DNA of 64,000 bases from Marinospirillum alkaliphilum DSM 21637 (GCF_900119735.1 NZ_FPJW01000010.1:43758-107757); one strand, 5' to 3'. Positions 1 to 9,698 are shown, numbered from the stretch's first letter. Notes: generated by a model from the sequence alone, not told the origin. Numbers and translations: made by a program.

Positions 1-1243
1 CTTCCACACGACCGAACAGCTCATTGGCAAAAGCCACTTCTTCCGGACCGTGCATTTTCGGCTTCACGATGTACATGCTGCCGCTGCGTGAGTTGCGGAA
101 CTTGCCCAGTCCCAGCAGATCCTGCTTGGCAATCAGGGTGGTGATGGCGCAGTCCATGATGCCTTCGGGGATTTCTGAGCCATCTTTCAGCAGAATCGCC
201 GGGTTGGTCATCAGGTGGCCAACATTGCGCACAAACATCAGGGAGCGACCCGGCAGGGTGAAGCCATCACCGGTCGGGCTGGTGTAGGCGCGGTCTTCAT
301 TCATCACGCGAGTGAAGGTCTGGCCGCCCTTGCTGACCTGTTCAGCCAGTTTGCCGGTCATCAGTCCCAGCCAGTTGCTGTAAGCCAGAATCTTGTCTTC
401 AGCATCAACGGCGGCAACGGAGTCTTCACAGTCCATGATGGTGGTCAGAGCCGCTTCCATCAGCAGGTCTTTAACACCAGCTGCATCGGTCTGACCGATG
501 TGGTGGTTACGGTCAATCTGGATTTCAAAATGCAGGCCGTGGTGTTGCAGCAGAATACCGGTTGGCTGGTCGGCAGCACCGGTGAAACCTTTCAGTTGTG
601 CCGGGTTTTGCAGGCCGGTGTTGCCACCGTTTTTCAAGCTGACCAGCAGTTTGCCATCGGTGATGGTGTAAGCAGTGGCATCCTTGTGGCTGGCGCCTTC
701 CAGCGGAGCGCTCTGATCCAGGAAGTCGCGTGCAAAGGCAATAACCTTTTCACCACGAACCGGGTTATAACCCGGGCCTTTTGCTGCGCCGCCTTCTTCC
801 GGCAGGGCGTCAGTGCCATACAGGGCATCGTAGAGGCTACCCCAGCGGGCATTGGCTGCATTCAGGGCAAAGCGGGCATTCATCACCGGAACCACCAACT
901 GGGCACCGGCTTGTTGGGCAATTTCGGCGTCAACCTTGGTGGTGCTGGCCTGGAAATCTTCACCTTCTGGTACCAGGTAGCCGATTTCGGTCAGAAATTG
1001 TTTGTAGGCGGCCAGATCAAAGCTGCCTTTGTTGGTCTTGTGCCAGGCATCAATTTTTGCCTGCAGATCGTCACGCTTCTGTAAAAGGGCGCGATTTTTG
1101 GGAGCCAGTTCATGAACCAGGGTGTCCAGTCCGGCCCAGAAAGCGTCGCTTGTAATTCCGCTACCCGGGATGGCTTGCTCGTTGACGAAGGTATAAAGCG
1201 TCTTGGCGACCTGAAGTCCGCCGATTTGAACGCGATCAGTCAT
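1..1243 (-). CDS. glcB: malate synthase G, 5' part (cut by window edge)
   Basis: This encodes about the first 414 residues of malate synthase G, the cytosolic glyoxylate-cycle enzyme that condenses glyoxylate with acetyl-CoA to malate. The reading begins [19 protein letters not shown] at an ATG on the complement of 1241-1243 and stays open to base 1. Recognisable stretches are the N-terminal clasp region, '[12 protein letters not shown]', and '[15 protein letters not shown]', which belongs to the TIM-barrel core. The family is normally about 720 residues, so the rest lies before the window. It is divergent from the hydrolase at 1466; a hairpin-forming inverted repeat lies in its leader (1300-1336). 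An isolated glcB in this group commonly serves growth on acetate or glycolate, but nothing here shows its regulation. Confidence 0.95.
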   Translation of the reverse strand, partial: MTDRVQIGGLQVAKTLYTFVNEQAIPGSGITSDAFWAGLDTLVHELAPKNRALLQKRDDLQAKIDAWHKTNKGSFDLAAYKQFLTEIGYLVPEGEDFQASTTKVDAEIAQQAGAQLVVPVMNARFALNAANARWGSLYDALYGTDALPEEGGAAKGPGYNPVRGEKVIAFARDFLDQSAPLEGASHKDATAYTITDGKLLVSLKNGGNTGLQNPAQLKGFTGAADQPTGILLQHHGLHFEIQIDRNHHIGQTDAAGVKDLLMEAALTTIMDCEDSVAAVDAEDKILAYSNWLGLMTGKLAEQVSKGGQTFTRVMNEDRAYTSPTGDGFTLPGRSLMFVRNVGHLMTNPAILLKDGSEIPEGIMDCAITTLIAKQDLLGLGKFRNSRSGSMYIVKPKMHGPEEVAFANELFGRVE

Positions 1244-1299
1244 GTAAAATCGCCTCTTTGCTTGGGTTGTTGAGTACCTGATTGATTTCGTGATGCGGC

Positions 1300-1336
1300 A
1301 AAACCTGCAGCAAATGTCATTGAACAGGCAGGTTTT
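1300..1336. promoter_or_regulatory. inverted repeat in glcB / hydrolase intergenic region
   Basis: The arms AAAACCTGC (1300-1308) and GCAGGTTTT (1328-1336) are perfectly complementary with a 19-nt loop and continue into a run of T on the plus strand. No plus-strand gene ends here, so a terminator for a protein gene is unlikely. On the minus strand it falls in the leader of glcB, about 57 nt before its ATG, where it could be a leader hairpin or an operator. The pairing is seen; the role is inference. Confidence 0.4.
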
Positions 1337-1465
1337 TGTAGTAAATTTTCAAGAACTTACCGCTTTACGAGGCAAGAAGATACAGGATTCCAGAGCGAAT
1401 TACACCCTACCTTTTGGTGAAGCGGTTAAAATCCAGAAATACACTTCAGATATCAGGATCATGGC

Positions 1466-2443
1466 ATGAATCAACCTGCAGCAGCCTTTAAGGTCGACCT
1501 GCGGCTCTGGCCCCGGAGTTTTGCCGATGCAGAGTGGCAAATGCCTTTGCCTCAGGTTTATCAGGATTATCTTGAGCTTTATCGTATGGCCAGCAAACCG
1601 CAGCAGGGATTGGCTGCCGCACGTTACGGTTGGCTGGCACTGGGACAAGAGCGCGTCTGGGTGCAGGCCTTTGCACCCTTGATAAAGCAGCAGTCAGGCC
1701 AAGGCACTCTGCTACACCTGCATGGGTTTTATGATCATGGGGCGAGTTATCCCGCCTGGCAGCAGTTGGTTTTACAACAGGGCTGGCATTATCTCACGGT
1801 GGATTTGCCGGGGCATGGTTTGTCCAGTGGTGAGCGTGCAGGTATCGGTGATTTTGCTCAGTACCAGGCGTTGCTGGCGCTGCTGCTGGAGCAACTGGAG
1901 CAACAGCAGTTTCCTCGACCCTGGCTGCTCAGCGGTTTTTCCACCGGTGGTGCCATTGCGTTGGAGCATCTGTTGACCGGATCGCAATTTGATCGGGTTG
2001 CGCTGATTGCCCCCCTGGTGCGTCCGGTGGGTTGGCATAGTGTCGGGCGCTGGTTATGGCTGGTTCGACTGTTTGTAAGGCGCTTGCCGCGCAAGTTTCG
2101 CAGTAATTCCCACGATGCCGCCTTTCTGGATTTTGTTCACCATCAGGACCCGCTGCAAAGTCATCAGTTGCCGCTTAGTTGGGTAACGGCCTTGTCCCGC
2201 TGGATTCCTCAGGTGGAAAGGGCTAAACCGGTTGCTGCAGCCCCCTTGATTTTGCAGGGGGATGAAGATACAACGGTGGATTGGCGGTACAATCTGAGTG
2301 TATTGCACCGGCTGCTGCCAGAGGCCAGGGTGGCGCTGGTGGAGAAGGGTGCACATCAATTGCTGAATGAAGCCCTGCCGCAACGTGCCCAGGTGCTGGA
2401 CTGTCTGGAGCGTTGGTTGGTTGATTCACAACCTGATCGTTAG
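1466..2443 (+). CDS. alpha/beta hydrolase, lysophospholipase/monoacylglycerol lipase-like
   Basis: A 325-residue serine hydrolase of the alpha/beta fold (hydrolase_4 / lysophospholipase type). The oxyanion segment HLHGFYDHG (about 84-92), the 'DLPGHGLSSG' loop (113-122) and the nucleophile elbow GFSTGG with Ser159 are clear. Asp268 in 'QGDEDTTVDW' and His297 in 'EKGAHQLLNE' complete the likely triad. There is no signal peptide, so it probably acts in the cytoplasm on a fatty-acyl ester; the real substrate cannot be told. It starts at the ATG at 1466 and is followed after 15 nt by a small lipoprotein gene, probably co-transcribed. Family assignment is firm, substrate is not. Confidence 0.85.
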   Translation: MNQPAAAFKVDLRLWPRSFADAEWQMPLPQVYQDYLELYRMASKPQQGLAAARYGWLALGQERVWVQAFAPLIKQQSGQGTLLHLHGFYDHGASYPAWQQLVLQQGWHYLTVDLPGHGLSSGERAGIGDFAQYQALLALLLEQLEQQQFPRPWLLSGFSTGGAIALEHLLTGSQFDRVALIAPLVRPVGWHSVGRWLWLVRLFVRRLPRKFRSNSHDAAFLDFVHHQDPLQSHQLPLSWVTALSRWIPQVERAKPVAAAPLILQGDEDTTVDWRYNLSVLHRLLPEARVALVEKGAHQLLNEALPQRAQVLDCLERWLVDSQPDR

Positions 2444-2458
2444 AAAGGAGTAAATGCA

Positions 2459-2662
2459 ATGAAGCTGAAGCAGATTCCGGTGTTGGTGCTGGCAGGCCTG
2501 ATGTTGAGCGGGGTGGTGCTGACGGGTTGTGCCGGTATTGATCAGGCTGAACGCGAACGAAGAGCGGCTTATGAACAGTCGCGTGAGCAGGAGCGGATCG
2601 ATCGTATTCAGCGGGAAACCGATGCCGCGACCCGGCGGCTGGATGAGCAAACCAAGCGCTGA
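2459..2662 (+). CDS. small lipoprotein
   Basis: A 67-residue protein with a lipoprotein signal peptide: positive start MKLKQ, hydrophobic stretch, and lipobox LTGC with the lipidated Cys at 23 or so. The mature part is about 45 residues, very rich in Arg, Glu and Gln, and is probably one amphipathic helix or coiled coil. A good ribosome-binding site, GAAAGGAG, lies just before the ATG. It follows the hydrolase by 15 nt and is closed by the terminator at 2696-2722. No family is recognised; the residue after the Cys is Ala, which favours outer-membrane sorting under the usual rule. Confidence 0.75.
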   Translation: MKLKQIPVLVLAGLMLSGVVLTGCAGIDQAERERRAAYEQSREQERIDRIQRETDAATRRLDEQTKR

Positions 2663-2695
2663 GATACTCTGGCCTGGATGACTGGGCTGAACATT

Positions 2696-2722
2696 AAAAA
2701 CCCGCCGAAGTGGCGGGTTTTT
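2696..2722 (+). terminator. bidirectional rho-independent terminator
   Basis: AAAAACCCGCC-GAAGT-GGCGGGTTTTT: a GC-rich stem with A and T tracts on both sides, so it works in either direction. It sits between the convergent lipoprotein gene (+) and serA (-) and probably ends both transcripts. Confidence 0.9.
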
Positions 2723-2751
2723 AATGGCTGCAGCTTCAGAAGGTCTCTGAA

Positions 2752-3981
2752 TCAGAACAGCACGCGACTGCGAATGGTGCCTTTAACTTCTTTCAGGGCT
2801 TCCAGGGCTTGTTGGCTGTACTCAATGTCCACATCCACCACCACATAACCCAGTTTTTCGTTGGTCTGCAGGTACTGGCTGGAGATGTTGATGCCGTTTT
2901 CAGACAACACCCGGTTGATTTCAGACAGTACACCTGGCACGTTTTCGTGAATGTGCAGCAGGCGGTGTTTGCCAGGGTGAGACGGCAGGGCCACTTCCGG
3001 GAAGTTCACAGCAAAGGTGGTGGTGCCGTTGTCGCTGTAACGAATCAGCTTCTCGGACACTTCCTTGCCGATGTTGGCCTGGGCTTCCAGGGTGGAGCCG
3101 CCGATGTGTGGGGTCAGGATCACGTTGTCCAGGCCGCGCAGCGGGCTGATGAATTCATCATCGTTGCCACGGGGTTCAACCGGGAAGACATCGATGGCAG
3201 CGCCGCCCAGATGACCGGATTTGAGTACATCAGCCAGATCCTCGATCACCACTACGGTGCCACGGGATGCATTGATCAGGTGTGCGCCGGGTTTCATCTT
3301 TTTCAGTTGGTCAGCGGCAACCATCCACTTGGTGGAGTCCAGCTCGGGAACATGCAGGCTGACCACATCGGACATACCCAACAGTTCATCCATGGTTTCA
3401 ACCTGGCGAGCATTGCCCAGCGGCAGCTTGGTGACCACGTCGTAATACAGCACTTCCATGCCCAGGCCTTCAGCCAGCACCGACAGCTGTGAACCGATGT
3501 TGCCGTAACCAACAATACCCAGCTTTTTGCCGCGCAGTTCAAAGCTGCCTTCAGCTGACTTGACCCAGCCGCCGCGATGGCAGACGGCATTCTTGTGCGG
3601 AATGCCACGCATCAGCATGATCATTTCACCCAGCACCAGTTCAGCCACTGAGCGGGTGTTGGAGTAAGGTGCGTTGAATACCGGGATACCACGAATCAGG
3701 GCGGAGTAGAGCTCTACCTGATTGGTGCCGATGCAGAAGCAGCCGACCGCTACCAGTTTTTTGGCAGCAGCAAAGACTTCTTCTGTCAGCTGGGTGCGGG
3801 AACGGATGCCGATGAAGTGGGCATCTTCCACCGCTTTCAGCAGCTCGGCTTCCGGCAGAGACTTGGGGTGGTATTCAATGTTGGTGTAACCATTGGCCTT
3901 GAAGTTGTCGACTGCGGTCTGGTGAACGCCTTCAAGCAGCAGGATCTTGATCTTGCTTTTATCAAGTGATGTTTTAGACAT
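2752..3981 (-). CDS. serA: D-3-phosphoglycerate dehydrogenase
   Basis: This catalyses the first step of serine synthesis, NAD-dependent oxidation of 3-phosphoglycerate. The chosen start MSKTSLDKSKIKILLLEG gives 409 residues, the usual length of the Pseudomonas-type enzyme; the in-frame extension to 4035 lacks family similarity. Visible parts are the substrate-domain 'GIRSRTQLT', the NAD-binding 'VGYGNIGSQ', catalytic 'LINASRGTVV' and 'LTPHIGGST', and a C-terminal ACT domain ('HENVPGVLSEIN') that in the family binds serine for feedback. It is divergent from the D-2-hydroxyglutarate dehydrogenase gene. In Pseudomonas this pair is functionally coupled: SerA can reduce 2-oxoglutarate to D-2-hydroxyglutarate, and the dehydrogenase removes that product and pulls the reaction forward. 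Confidence 0.97.
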   Translation of the reverse strand: MSKTSLDKSKIKILLLEGVHQTAVDNFKANGYTNIEYHPKSLPEAELLKAVEDAHFIGIRSRTQLTEEVFAAAKKLVAVGCFCIGTNQVELYSALIRGIPVFNAPYSNTRSVAELVLGEMIMLMRGIPHKNAVCHRGGWVKSAEGSFELRGKKLGIVGYGNIGSQLSVLAEGLGMEVLYYDVVTKLPLGNARQVETMDELLGMSDVVSLHVPELDSTKWMVAADQLKKMKPGAHLINASRGTVVVIEDLADVLKSGHLGGAAIDVFPVEPRGNDDEFISPLRGLDNVILTPHIGGSTLEAQANIGKEVSEKLIRYSDNGTTTFAVNFPEVALPSHPGKHRLLHIHENVPGVLSEINRVLSENGINISSQYLQTNEKLGYVVVDVDIEYSQQALEALKEVKGTIRSRVLF

Positions 3982-4051
3982 GGGAAGCCTGAGTCCTGAT
4001 GGAAGTGCAAGGTGGAAAAAAGTCGAGGCGGGCAAGCCAGCCAGAGGCAGC

Positions 4052-4063
4052 TATGTTAACATA
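4052..4063. promoter_or_regulatory. 12-bp perfect palindrome between serA and D2HGDH
   Basis: TATGTTAACATA reads identically on both strands and lies 71 bp upstream of the serA start, in the 191-bp divergent region. Its symmetry and place suggest a dimer-binding operator, but no regulator is identified from the sequence. Confidence 0.35.
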
Positions 4064-4172
4064 ACGTGATCAATAAACAGCCCCTGATGCTGGATTGGCA
4101 GGTGAAATTGACGCTAGATCAACCTGTATTTTTTTCATGTTTCCATCCATTCCGAGAAGCTGAGCCGTTGCA

Positions 4173-5567
4173 ATGACCCCAGAGCAGATCAAACAAGCCG
4201 TTGAAGCCCTGATTGGCCCCGACAAGGTGCGCCTTGATGGTGAAGCCCTAGAAATTTATGGCCGTGACTGGACCAAGATCCACACCCCGCGCCCAAGGGC
4301 CATTGCTTTCCCCCGTACCACGGAAGATGTGCAAGCCATTGTGCAGTTTGCCAACCAGCAAAAGATTGCCCTGGTGCCCTCCGGTGGGCGTACCGGTCTG
4401 TCTGCTGGTGCCGTGGCCGCCAACGATGAGTTGGTGATTGTCATGGATTACATGAACAAGGTGGTGGAATTTAATGCGGTAGACCGTAGTGTCACCGTAC
4501 AGGCGGGCATGATCACCGAACAACTGCAGCAGTTTGCGGAAGAGCAGGGGCTTTATTACCCGGTGGATTTTGCTTCAGCAGGCTCCAGCCAGATCGGTGG
4601 CAACATTGCCACCAATGCCGGTGGCATCAAGGTGATCAAATACGGCATGACCCGTGACTGGGTGCTGGGATTAAAAGTGGTCACCGGCAAGGGTGAGGTA
4701 CTGGAGCTGAACCGGGGACTGATCAAAAACAACACCGGTTACGACCTGCGCCACCTGTTCATTGGTGCTGAAGGCACGCTGGGTATTATCACCGAAGCCA
4801 CCATCAAACTGACCCGGGCACCCAGAAACCTCACCGTGATGGTGCTGGGTGTACCCTCCATGCAGGATGTGATGGAAGTGCTCAAATCCTTCCAGAACAG
4901 CATGGATCTGACGGCTTTTGAATTTTTCTCCGAAAATGCTCTGACCAAGGTCACTGCTCACCACCAACTGCAGCGGCCCTTTGATACCGTCACGCCCTAT
5001 TATGCACTGCTGGAATTTGAGGCAGAAAATGAGGAAGTGATGGATACCGCCATGCAGGTATTCGAGCAGTGCATGGAATCCGGTTGGGTGGAAGATGGTT
5101 CGATCAGCCAGAATGAAACCCAGGCGCGTAACCTGTGGAGCCTGCGTGAATTCATTTCTGAAACCATCAGCCACGAAACCCCCTATAAAAATGACCTGTC
5201 GGTGGTGGTGTCACGGGTGCCTGAATTCCTGAAGGAAGTGGATACCTTTGTTGAAGAAACCTATCCCGGTTTTGAAATTGTCTGGTTTGGTCATATCGGT
5301 GACGGCAACCTGCACCTGAATATTCTCAAACCCAAAGCCATGGACAAGGATGAGTTCTTCGACAAGTGCCACCATGTCAGCGACAAGGTGTTTGCCATCA
5401 CTCAGGCCTATGCCGGCAGTGTTTCTGCTGAACATGGTGTTGGTCTGGTGAAAAAGGACTTCCTGCATTTCACCCGCAGTGCTGAAGAGATCGCTTACAT
5501 GAAAGCCATCAAGCAGGTGTTTGATCCCAATGGCATCATGAATCCCGGCAAGATGCTGGACCTGTAA
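4173..5567 (+). CDS. d2hgdh: FAD-linked D-2-hydroxyglutarate dehydrogenase
   Basis: A 464-residue flavoprotein of the D-lactate/D-2-hydroxyglutarate dehydrogenase family. The N-terminal half is a PCMH-type FAD domain, with 'VPSGGRTGLSAGA' and 'GSSQIGGNIATNAGG' contacting the flavin. The C-terminal half is the FAD-oxidase C domain, with 'WFGHIGDGNLHLNIL' and 'SAEHGVGLVKKDFL' carrying the conserved His residues of the metal/substrate site. The enzyme oxidises D-2-hydroxyglutarate to 2-oxoglutarate and passes electrons to the respiratory chain, usually via electron-transfer flavoprotein. Its position, divergent from serA, is the arrangement in which D2HGDH was shown in Pseudomonas to drive serine synthesis. 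D-lactate specificity is the main alternative; the neighbour argues against it. Confidence 0.88.
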   Translation: MTPEQIKQAVEALIGPDKVRLDGEALEIYGRDWTKIHTPRPRAIAFPRTTEDVQAIVQFANQQKIALVPSGGRTGLSAGAVAANDELVIVMDYMNKVVEFNAVDRSVTVQAGMITEQLQQFAEEQGLYYPVDFASAGSSQIGGNIATNAGGIKVIKYGMTRDWVLGLKVVTGKGEVLELNRGLIKNNTGYDLRHLFIGAEGTLGIITEATIKLTRAPRNLTVMVLGVPSMQDVMEVLKSFQNSMDLTAFEFFSENALTKVTAHHQLQRPFDTVTPYYALLEFEAENEEVMDTAMQVFEQCMESGWVEDGSISQNETQARNLWSLREFISETISHETPYKNDLSVVVSRVPEFLKEVDTFVEETYPGFEIVWFGHIGDGNLHLNILKPKAMDKDEFFDKCHHVSDKVFAITQAYAGSVSAEHGVGLVKKDFLHFTRSAEEIAYMKAIKQVFDPNGIMNPGKMLDL

Positions 5568-5582
5568 AAGAGGACCGCCCTT

Positions 5583-5825
5583 GTGACCGGTGAACAGACC
5601 GATTTTGAACACTTGATGCAGCAGCTTGAAGCGCTGGTGACACAAATGGAGTCCGGTGATTTGTCGCTGGAAGCTTCACTGCAGGCTTATGAAGAGGGGG
5701 TGCGCCTGACACGTCTGTGTCAGCAGCATCTGGCTTCGGCAGAACAGCGAGTGTTGCATCTGCAGGAACAACAGGGTCAGGTGGGTTTTGAACCTCTGAA
5801 CCTGAGTGATCCGGGAGTCAGCTGA
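5583..5825 (+). CDS. xseB: exodeoxyribonuclease VII small subunit
   Basis: An 80-residue small subunit of exonuclease VII, which degrades single-stranded DNA together with XseA. The typical pattern 'FEHLMQQLEALVTQMESGDLSLEASLQAYEEG' (read in parts) forms the helical hairpin of the family. The start is a GTG at 5583 after AGAGGACC. It ends on the A of the ispA start codon. The order xseB-ispA-dxs is the common gammaproteobacterial operon. Confidence 0.93.
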   Translation: MTGEQTDFEHLMQQLEALVTQMESGDLSLEASLQAYEEGVRLTRLCQQHLASAEQRVLHLQEQQGQVGFEPLNLSDPGVS

Positions 5826-6697
5826 TGCCACTGCAGGACGCAATAACCCGCTACGCCCAGCGGGTGGATGAACAGTTGCAGCAATGGTTATTGCAGACCA
5901 CCGGACCGAGTCCCCTTTTACAGGAAGCGCTGGGTTACAGCCTGTTGCTGGGTGGCAAACGCATGCGGCCCCTGCTGGTTTATGCCACCGGTCAGGCACT
6001 GGGTGCTCCGTTGGCGGCTTGTGATCGTCCGGCCATGGCTGTAGAGCTGATCCATGCCTATTCACTGGTGCATGATGATTTGCCCGCCATGGATGATGAT
6101 GACCTGCGACGGGGTCATCCGACCTGTCACAAGGCTTTTGATGAAGCCACCGCAATACTGGTTGGTGATGCCCTGCAGACCCTGGCCTTTGAAGTGCTGG
6201 CGGATGCCCGGCAACCGGCAGCCCTGCAACTGGTGCAGTCCCTGGCTGAAGCCAGTGGCAGTCGCGGCATGGTGGCGGGGCAGATGCTGGATTTGCAGGC
6301 CGAAGGTCGCCAGTTGAGTCTGGAACAGCTGGAGCAGTTGCATAATCACAAAACCGGTGCTTTGATTCGTGCAGCAGTGCGTATGGGTGCACTGGTATCG
6401 GGTGCTGATGCTGCAACCCTGCAGGCACTGGATGTCTATGCAGCAGCGCTGGGGCTGGCATTTCAGGTGCAGGACGACCTGCTGGATGTGACCGGTGATG
6501 CTGCCACCCTGGGTAAAAAAACCGGTGCTGATGCCCAGTTAAACAAGGCCACCTATCCGGCCCTGCTGGGTGTGGCAGGGGCTCGCAGCCATGCTGAAGC
6601 CCTGGTTGAACGCGCTTGCGCCAGTCTGGAACCCCTGTCGGGAGACTGGTTGTTGCTGCAGGAATTGGCCCGCTGGTCGATCAGTCGCAACCATTGA
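5825..6697 (+). CDS. ispA: farnesyl diphosphate synthase (short-chain prenyltransferase)
   Basis: This builds farnesyl diphosphate from isopentenyl and dimethylallyl diphosphate in the cytosol. The 290-residue protein has GGKRMRP (43-49), the first Asp-rich motif DDLPAMDDDD (84-93) with the bacterial insertion of two residues, and the second, QVQDDLLDVTGD. Its ATG shares one base with the xseB stop, so the two are translationally coupled. The next gene, dxs, makes the precursor of its substrates. Confidence 0.95.
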   Translation: MPLQDAITRYAQRVDEQLQQWLLQTTGPSPLLQEALGYSLLLGGKRMRPLLVYATGQALGAPLAACDRPAMAVELIHAYSLVHDDLPAMDDDDLRRGHPTCHKAFDEATAILVGDALQTLAFEVLADARQPAALQLVQSLAEASGSRGMVAGQMLDLQAEGRQLSLEQLEQLHNHKTGALIRAAVRMGALVSGADAATLQALDVYAAALGLAFQVQDDLLDVTGDAATLGKKTGADAQLNKATYPALLGVAGARSHAEALVERACASLEPLSGDWLLLQELARWSISRNH

Positions 6698-6741
6698 GTG
6701 GCTGAAAACACACCAGCCAGATAACCAAAGAGCTTTTACAC

Positions 6742-8685
6742 ATGTTTGATGCCCTGCCGCTGGAGCGTCCGGAAACACCGCTGCTGGATCGAATCACCGG
6801 TCCGGCAGATCTCAAGCCTTTATCTGAGCGGCAGTTGATTCAACTGGCGCGGGAAGTTCGTGCCTGGTTACTCTGGTCCGTCAGTCGCACCGGTGGGCAC
6901 TTTGGTGCCGGGCTGGGTGTGGTGGAGCTGACAGTGGCCCTGCATGCGGTATTTAATACACCAGACGACCGGCTGATCTGGGATGTCGGGCATCAGGCCT
7001 ATCCTCATAAAATCCTCACCGGCCGCAAGGAAAGCCTGCTGACCATTCGCCAGAAAAAGGGTGTGGCCGCCTTCCCCAAACGCAGTGAATCCGAATTTGA
7101 TGCTTTTGGTGTGGGGCATTCCAGTACCTCCATCAGTGCTGCGCTGGGCATGGCCATTGCGGCGCGCGCGCAGGGCAGCAAACGGCGTTGTGTGGCGGTG
7201 ATCGGTGACGGTGCCATGACAGCGGGCATGGCCTTTGAAGCCCTGACCCATGCCGGGCACGTGCAGCCAGACATGCTGGTGATCCTCAACGACAATGAAA
7301 TGTCGATCTCCGAAAATGTCGGTGGACTGGCCACCTACCTGTCACGACTGCTGGTCAGTGAGCCTTATAACCAGTTGCGTGAAGGCAGCCGCAAGGTGTT
7401 GTCAAAACTGCCGCTGGCCTGGGAGCTGGCGCGCAGAACCGAAGAGCAGGTCAAGTCACTGGTGACACCCGGCACCCTGTTTGAAGAGCTGGGTTTTAAC
7501 TACATTGGCCCGATTGATGGTCATGACCTGCCAGAACTGCTGTCCACCTTGAAGCGCCTGAAGCATCTGAAAGGCCCGCAGTTCCTGCATGTGGTCACCA
7601 AAAAGGGCAAGGGATTCATTCCGGCGGAAGCGGACCCCATCACCTACCATGCGCTGACCAAGCTGGAGAAGCCGGTCAAACCTCTGGCCCTGCTGCCAGA
7701 AAAAACGCTGGAAAAACCCCGGGAAAAGGCCAAAAAACCCAAGTACTCCAATGTGTTTGGTCAGTGGCTGTGTGACATGGCTGCTGCCGATTCACGTCTG
7801 GTTGGCATCACCCCGGCCATGCGTGAAGGATCGGATCTGGTGCGCTTTTCGCGCGAATACCCTGAGCGGTATTTTGATGTGGCCATTGCTGAACAGCATG
7901 CGGTGACGCTGGCTGCCGGTATGGCTTGTGAAGGCATGAAGCCGGTGGTGGCCATTTATTCCACCTTCCTGCAGCGGGCTTATGATCAACTGATCCATGA
8001 TGTGGCGGTACAGAAGCTGGATGTGCTGTTTGCCATCGACCGGGCCGGTGTGGTGGGTGAGGATGGCCCGACCCATCATGGCACACTGGACCTGTCTTTC
8101 CTGCGTTGTGTGCCGGAGATGGTGATCATGGCACCGGCGGATGAAAACGAATGCCGCCAGATGCTGACCACCGGTTATGAATATGCCGGCCCAGCCGCAG
8201 TACGTTACCCGCGCGGCACCGGACCTGGCGTCAGCATTGAGCCTGCGCTGAACAGCCTGCCACTGGGCAAGGCCGAAGTGCGCCGCAAGGGGCAGAAAAT
8301 TGCTCTGCTGGCTCTGGGCAGCATGGTTGCAGTGGCTGCCCAGGTTGCGGAATGGCTCGACGCCACCCTGGTCAACCTGCGTTTTGTGAAACCGCTGGAT
8401 GAGCAGCTGCTGCTGGAGATGGCCGCCAGTCATGAGCTGTTGGTGACGCTGGAAGAAAATGCCGTGATGGGCGGTGTGGGCAGTGCCATCAACGAGTTTT
8501 ATGCTGCGCAGGGTTTGCAGCCGCAGCTACTGAATCTGGGTATTCCTGATCTGTGGGTGGATCAGGGCACACCGGAGGAGCTGCTGGCCGACTGTGGTCT
8601 GGATGCCACGGGCATCCTGGCAGCCATCACGGCCCGGCGGCAGGCAGCCGATCAGGATGCAGTGGCATCCAGCAGTGGTGCATAA
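6742..8685 (+). CDS. dxs: 1-deoxy-D-xylulose-5-phosphate synthase
   Basis: The first enzyme of the non-mevalonate isoprenoid pathway: it joins pyruvate and glyceraldehyde 3-phosphate using thiamine diphosphate. At 647 residues it is close to normal length (about 620-640). Clear are '[21 protein letters not shown]', the thiamine-binding [14 protein letters not shown], and the transketolase pyrimidine domain with '[15 protein letters not shown]'. It follows ispA by 44 nt. A stretch rich in Lys and Pro around residues 310-330 is a linker between domains. Its last 34 bp overlap the end of the convergent SDR gene. Confidence 0.97.
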   Translation: MFDALPLERPETPLLDRITGPADLKPLSERQLIQLAREVRAWLLWSVSRTGGHFGAGLGVVELTVALHAVFNTPDDRLIWDVGHQAYPHKILTGRKESLLTIRQKKGVAAFPKRSESEFDAFGVGHSSTSISAALGMAIAARAQGSKRRCVAVIGDGAMTAGMAFEALTHAGHVQPDMLVILNDNEMSISENVGGLATYLSRLLVSEPYNQLREGSRKVLSKLPLAWELARRTEEQVKSLVTPGTLFEELGFNYIGPIDGHDLPELLSTLKRLKHLKGPQFLHVVTKKGKGFIPAEADPITYHALTKLEKPVKPLALLPEKTLEKPREKAKKPKYSNVFGQWLCDMAAADSRLVGITPAMREGSDLVRFSREYPERYFDVAIAEQHAVTLAAGMACEGMKPVVAIYSTFLQRAYDQLIHDVAVQKLDVLFAIDRAGVVGEDGPTHHGTLDLSFLRCVPEMVIMAPADENECRQMLTTGYEYAGPAAVRYPRGTGPGVSIEPALNSLPLGKAEVRRKGQKIALLALGSMVAVAAQVAEWLDATLVNLRFVKPLDEQLLLEMAASHELLVTLEENAVMGGVGSAINEFYAAQGLQPQLLNLGIPDLWVDQGTPEELLADCGLDATGILAAITARRQAADQDAVASSSGA

Positions 8686-9491
8686 CCTTCCCGATAGCTG
8701 GGGTAGCGGAACTGAAAGCCGGTATCACGCAAGCGTTGGCTGTTAATGCGTTTGTTGCCACCCCGCTCGGGAACCTGATTTCCCGGATGTACCTGTAAAC
8801 CCATCTGATGGGCCAGCCAACCGGTGACTTCCTGCAGTGGTGCCGGTTCACAATCACTGACCAGATACAGGTCGTCCAGTGGCTGCTGGGCGGCATCCCT
8901 TTCCAGCAGATGCACCAGCGCGCGAGCACCATCTTCAATATGCACCCGGTTGGAGTATTTCAGCGGTGTAGCAGCTGGAAATTCACCGGCACGCACTTGA
9001 CGGATCAGGCGTTCCCGCCCCGGTCCGTAAATACCGGAAAAACGCAGGATGGTTACTGGCCAGGGCGACTGATGCAGGGCTTCTTCGCCTTGCAGGAGTA
9101 GCTGACCGGAAAAATGCAACGGCTGGGTGCTGCTGTTTTCATCCACTGTTTCGCCCTGGTTCTGGGTGTAAACCCCTGTGGATGAAATGAAAAAGATGCG
9201 TCTGGGTGCGATTTTCTGTCGCACCAGACTCTGCAGCATGACCTGAACACCATCCAGATAAGCCAGTCGGTAGGCATCTTCATTAAAGCCATCAGCGGAC
9301 AGGGTGTAGATCACATAGTCCAGTTGTGGCAGTTGTGGTGCCGGTTCAGGCAGGGTCCAGGCCAGCGGTTGTATGCCGCTGCTCAGGCGATTCAGGCTGC
9401 GTCTGGCACCCCAGACCTGGTGCTGTTGTTGCAGCAGCAGTTGGCCGGTACGGTTACCCAGATCACCACAACCCAGCAGCAGGACACGCAT
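8652..9491 (-). CDS. NAD(P)-dependent SDR / epimerase family protein
   Basis: A 279-residue extended/atypical short-chain dehydrogenase. The nucleotide-binding start [17 protein letters not shown] has the Gly-rich turn GCGDLG; '[18 protein letters not shown]' holds the Ser and Tyr of the usual active site, and '[14 protein letters not shown]' is typical of epimerase-like SDRs of the YeeZ type. I chose the ATG at 9491 because GGAG lies 7 nt before it; the ATG four codons earlier has no such site. It is convergent and overlapping with dxs and divergent from oxyR. The substrate is unknown. Confidence 0.8.
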   Translation of the reverse strand: MRVLLLGCGDLGNRTGQLLLQQQHQVWGARRSLNRLSSGIQPLAWTLPEPAPQLPQLDYVIYTLSADGFNEDAYRLAYLDGVQVMLQSLVRQKIAPRRIFFISSTGVYTQNQGETVDENSSTQPLHFSGQLLLQGEEALHQSPWPVTILRFSGIYGPGRERLIRQVRAGEFPAATPLKYSNRVHIEDGARALVHLLERDAAQQPLDDLYLVSDCEPAPLQEVTGWLAHQMGLQVHPGNQVPERGGNKRINSQRLRDTGFQFRYPSYREGYAPLLDATAS

Positions 9492-9650
9492 GGTTTTCTC
9501 CAATGGTCAGCAATTGATGCATTGCAATAGTCATACAGGATTAAAAATGGATCACTTGATTATTCAAATCAATGGTGCATACTTTTCACCGATGCTTTTC
9601 TGATCCAGAATCAGTGATCTTGCTGGTTGCTGCATCATCAGTCAGCCAGG

Positions 9651-9688
9651 ACCAGGCAACCAAGACCAGACAGCCAAAACCAGACAGG
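9651..9688 (+). repeat. three 14-bp tandem units in oxyR leader
   Basis: ACCAGGCAACCAAG, ACCAGACAGCCAAA and the partial ACCAGACAGG follow each other directly, ending 10 nt before the oxyR ATG. Half of the units are identical. They could be a small-RNA or regulator target or an unstable simple repeat; nothing decides this. Confidence 0.5.
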
Positions 9689-9698
9689 TGGGACGCCC

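Noticed and set aside
215..1084. Long open frame opposite malate synthase (289 codons)
   Set aside because: It is antisense to a clearly conserved enzyme and has no recognisable protein features; codon bias of glcB explains it.
2809..3492. Plus-strand open frame of 227 codons opposite serA
   Set aside because: Shadow of serA; composition is His/Val/Phe-rich as usual for antisense frames in this genome.
5676..6461. 261-codon minus frame across xseB and ispA
   Set aside because: Very rich in His/Pro/Ala, antisense to two real genes, no ribosome-binding site.
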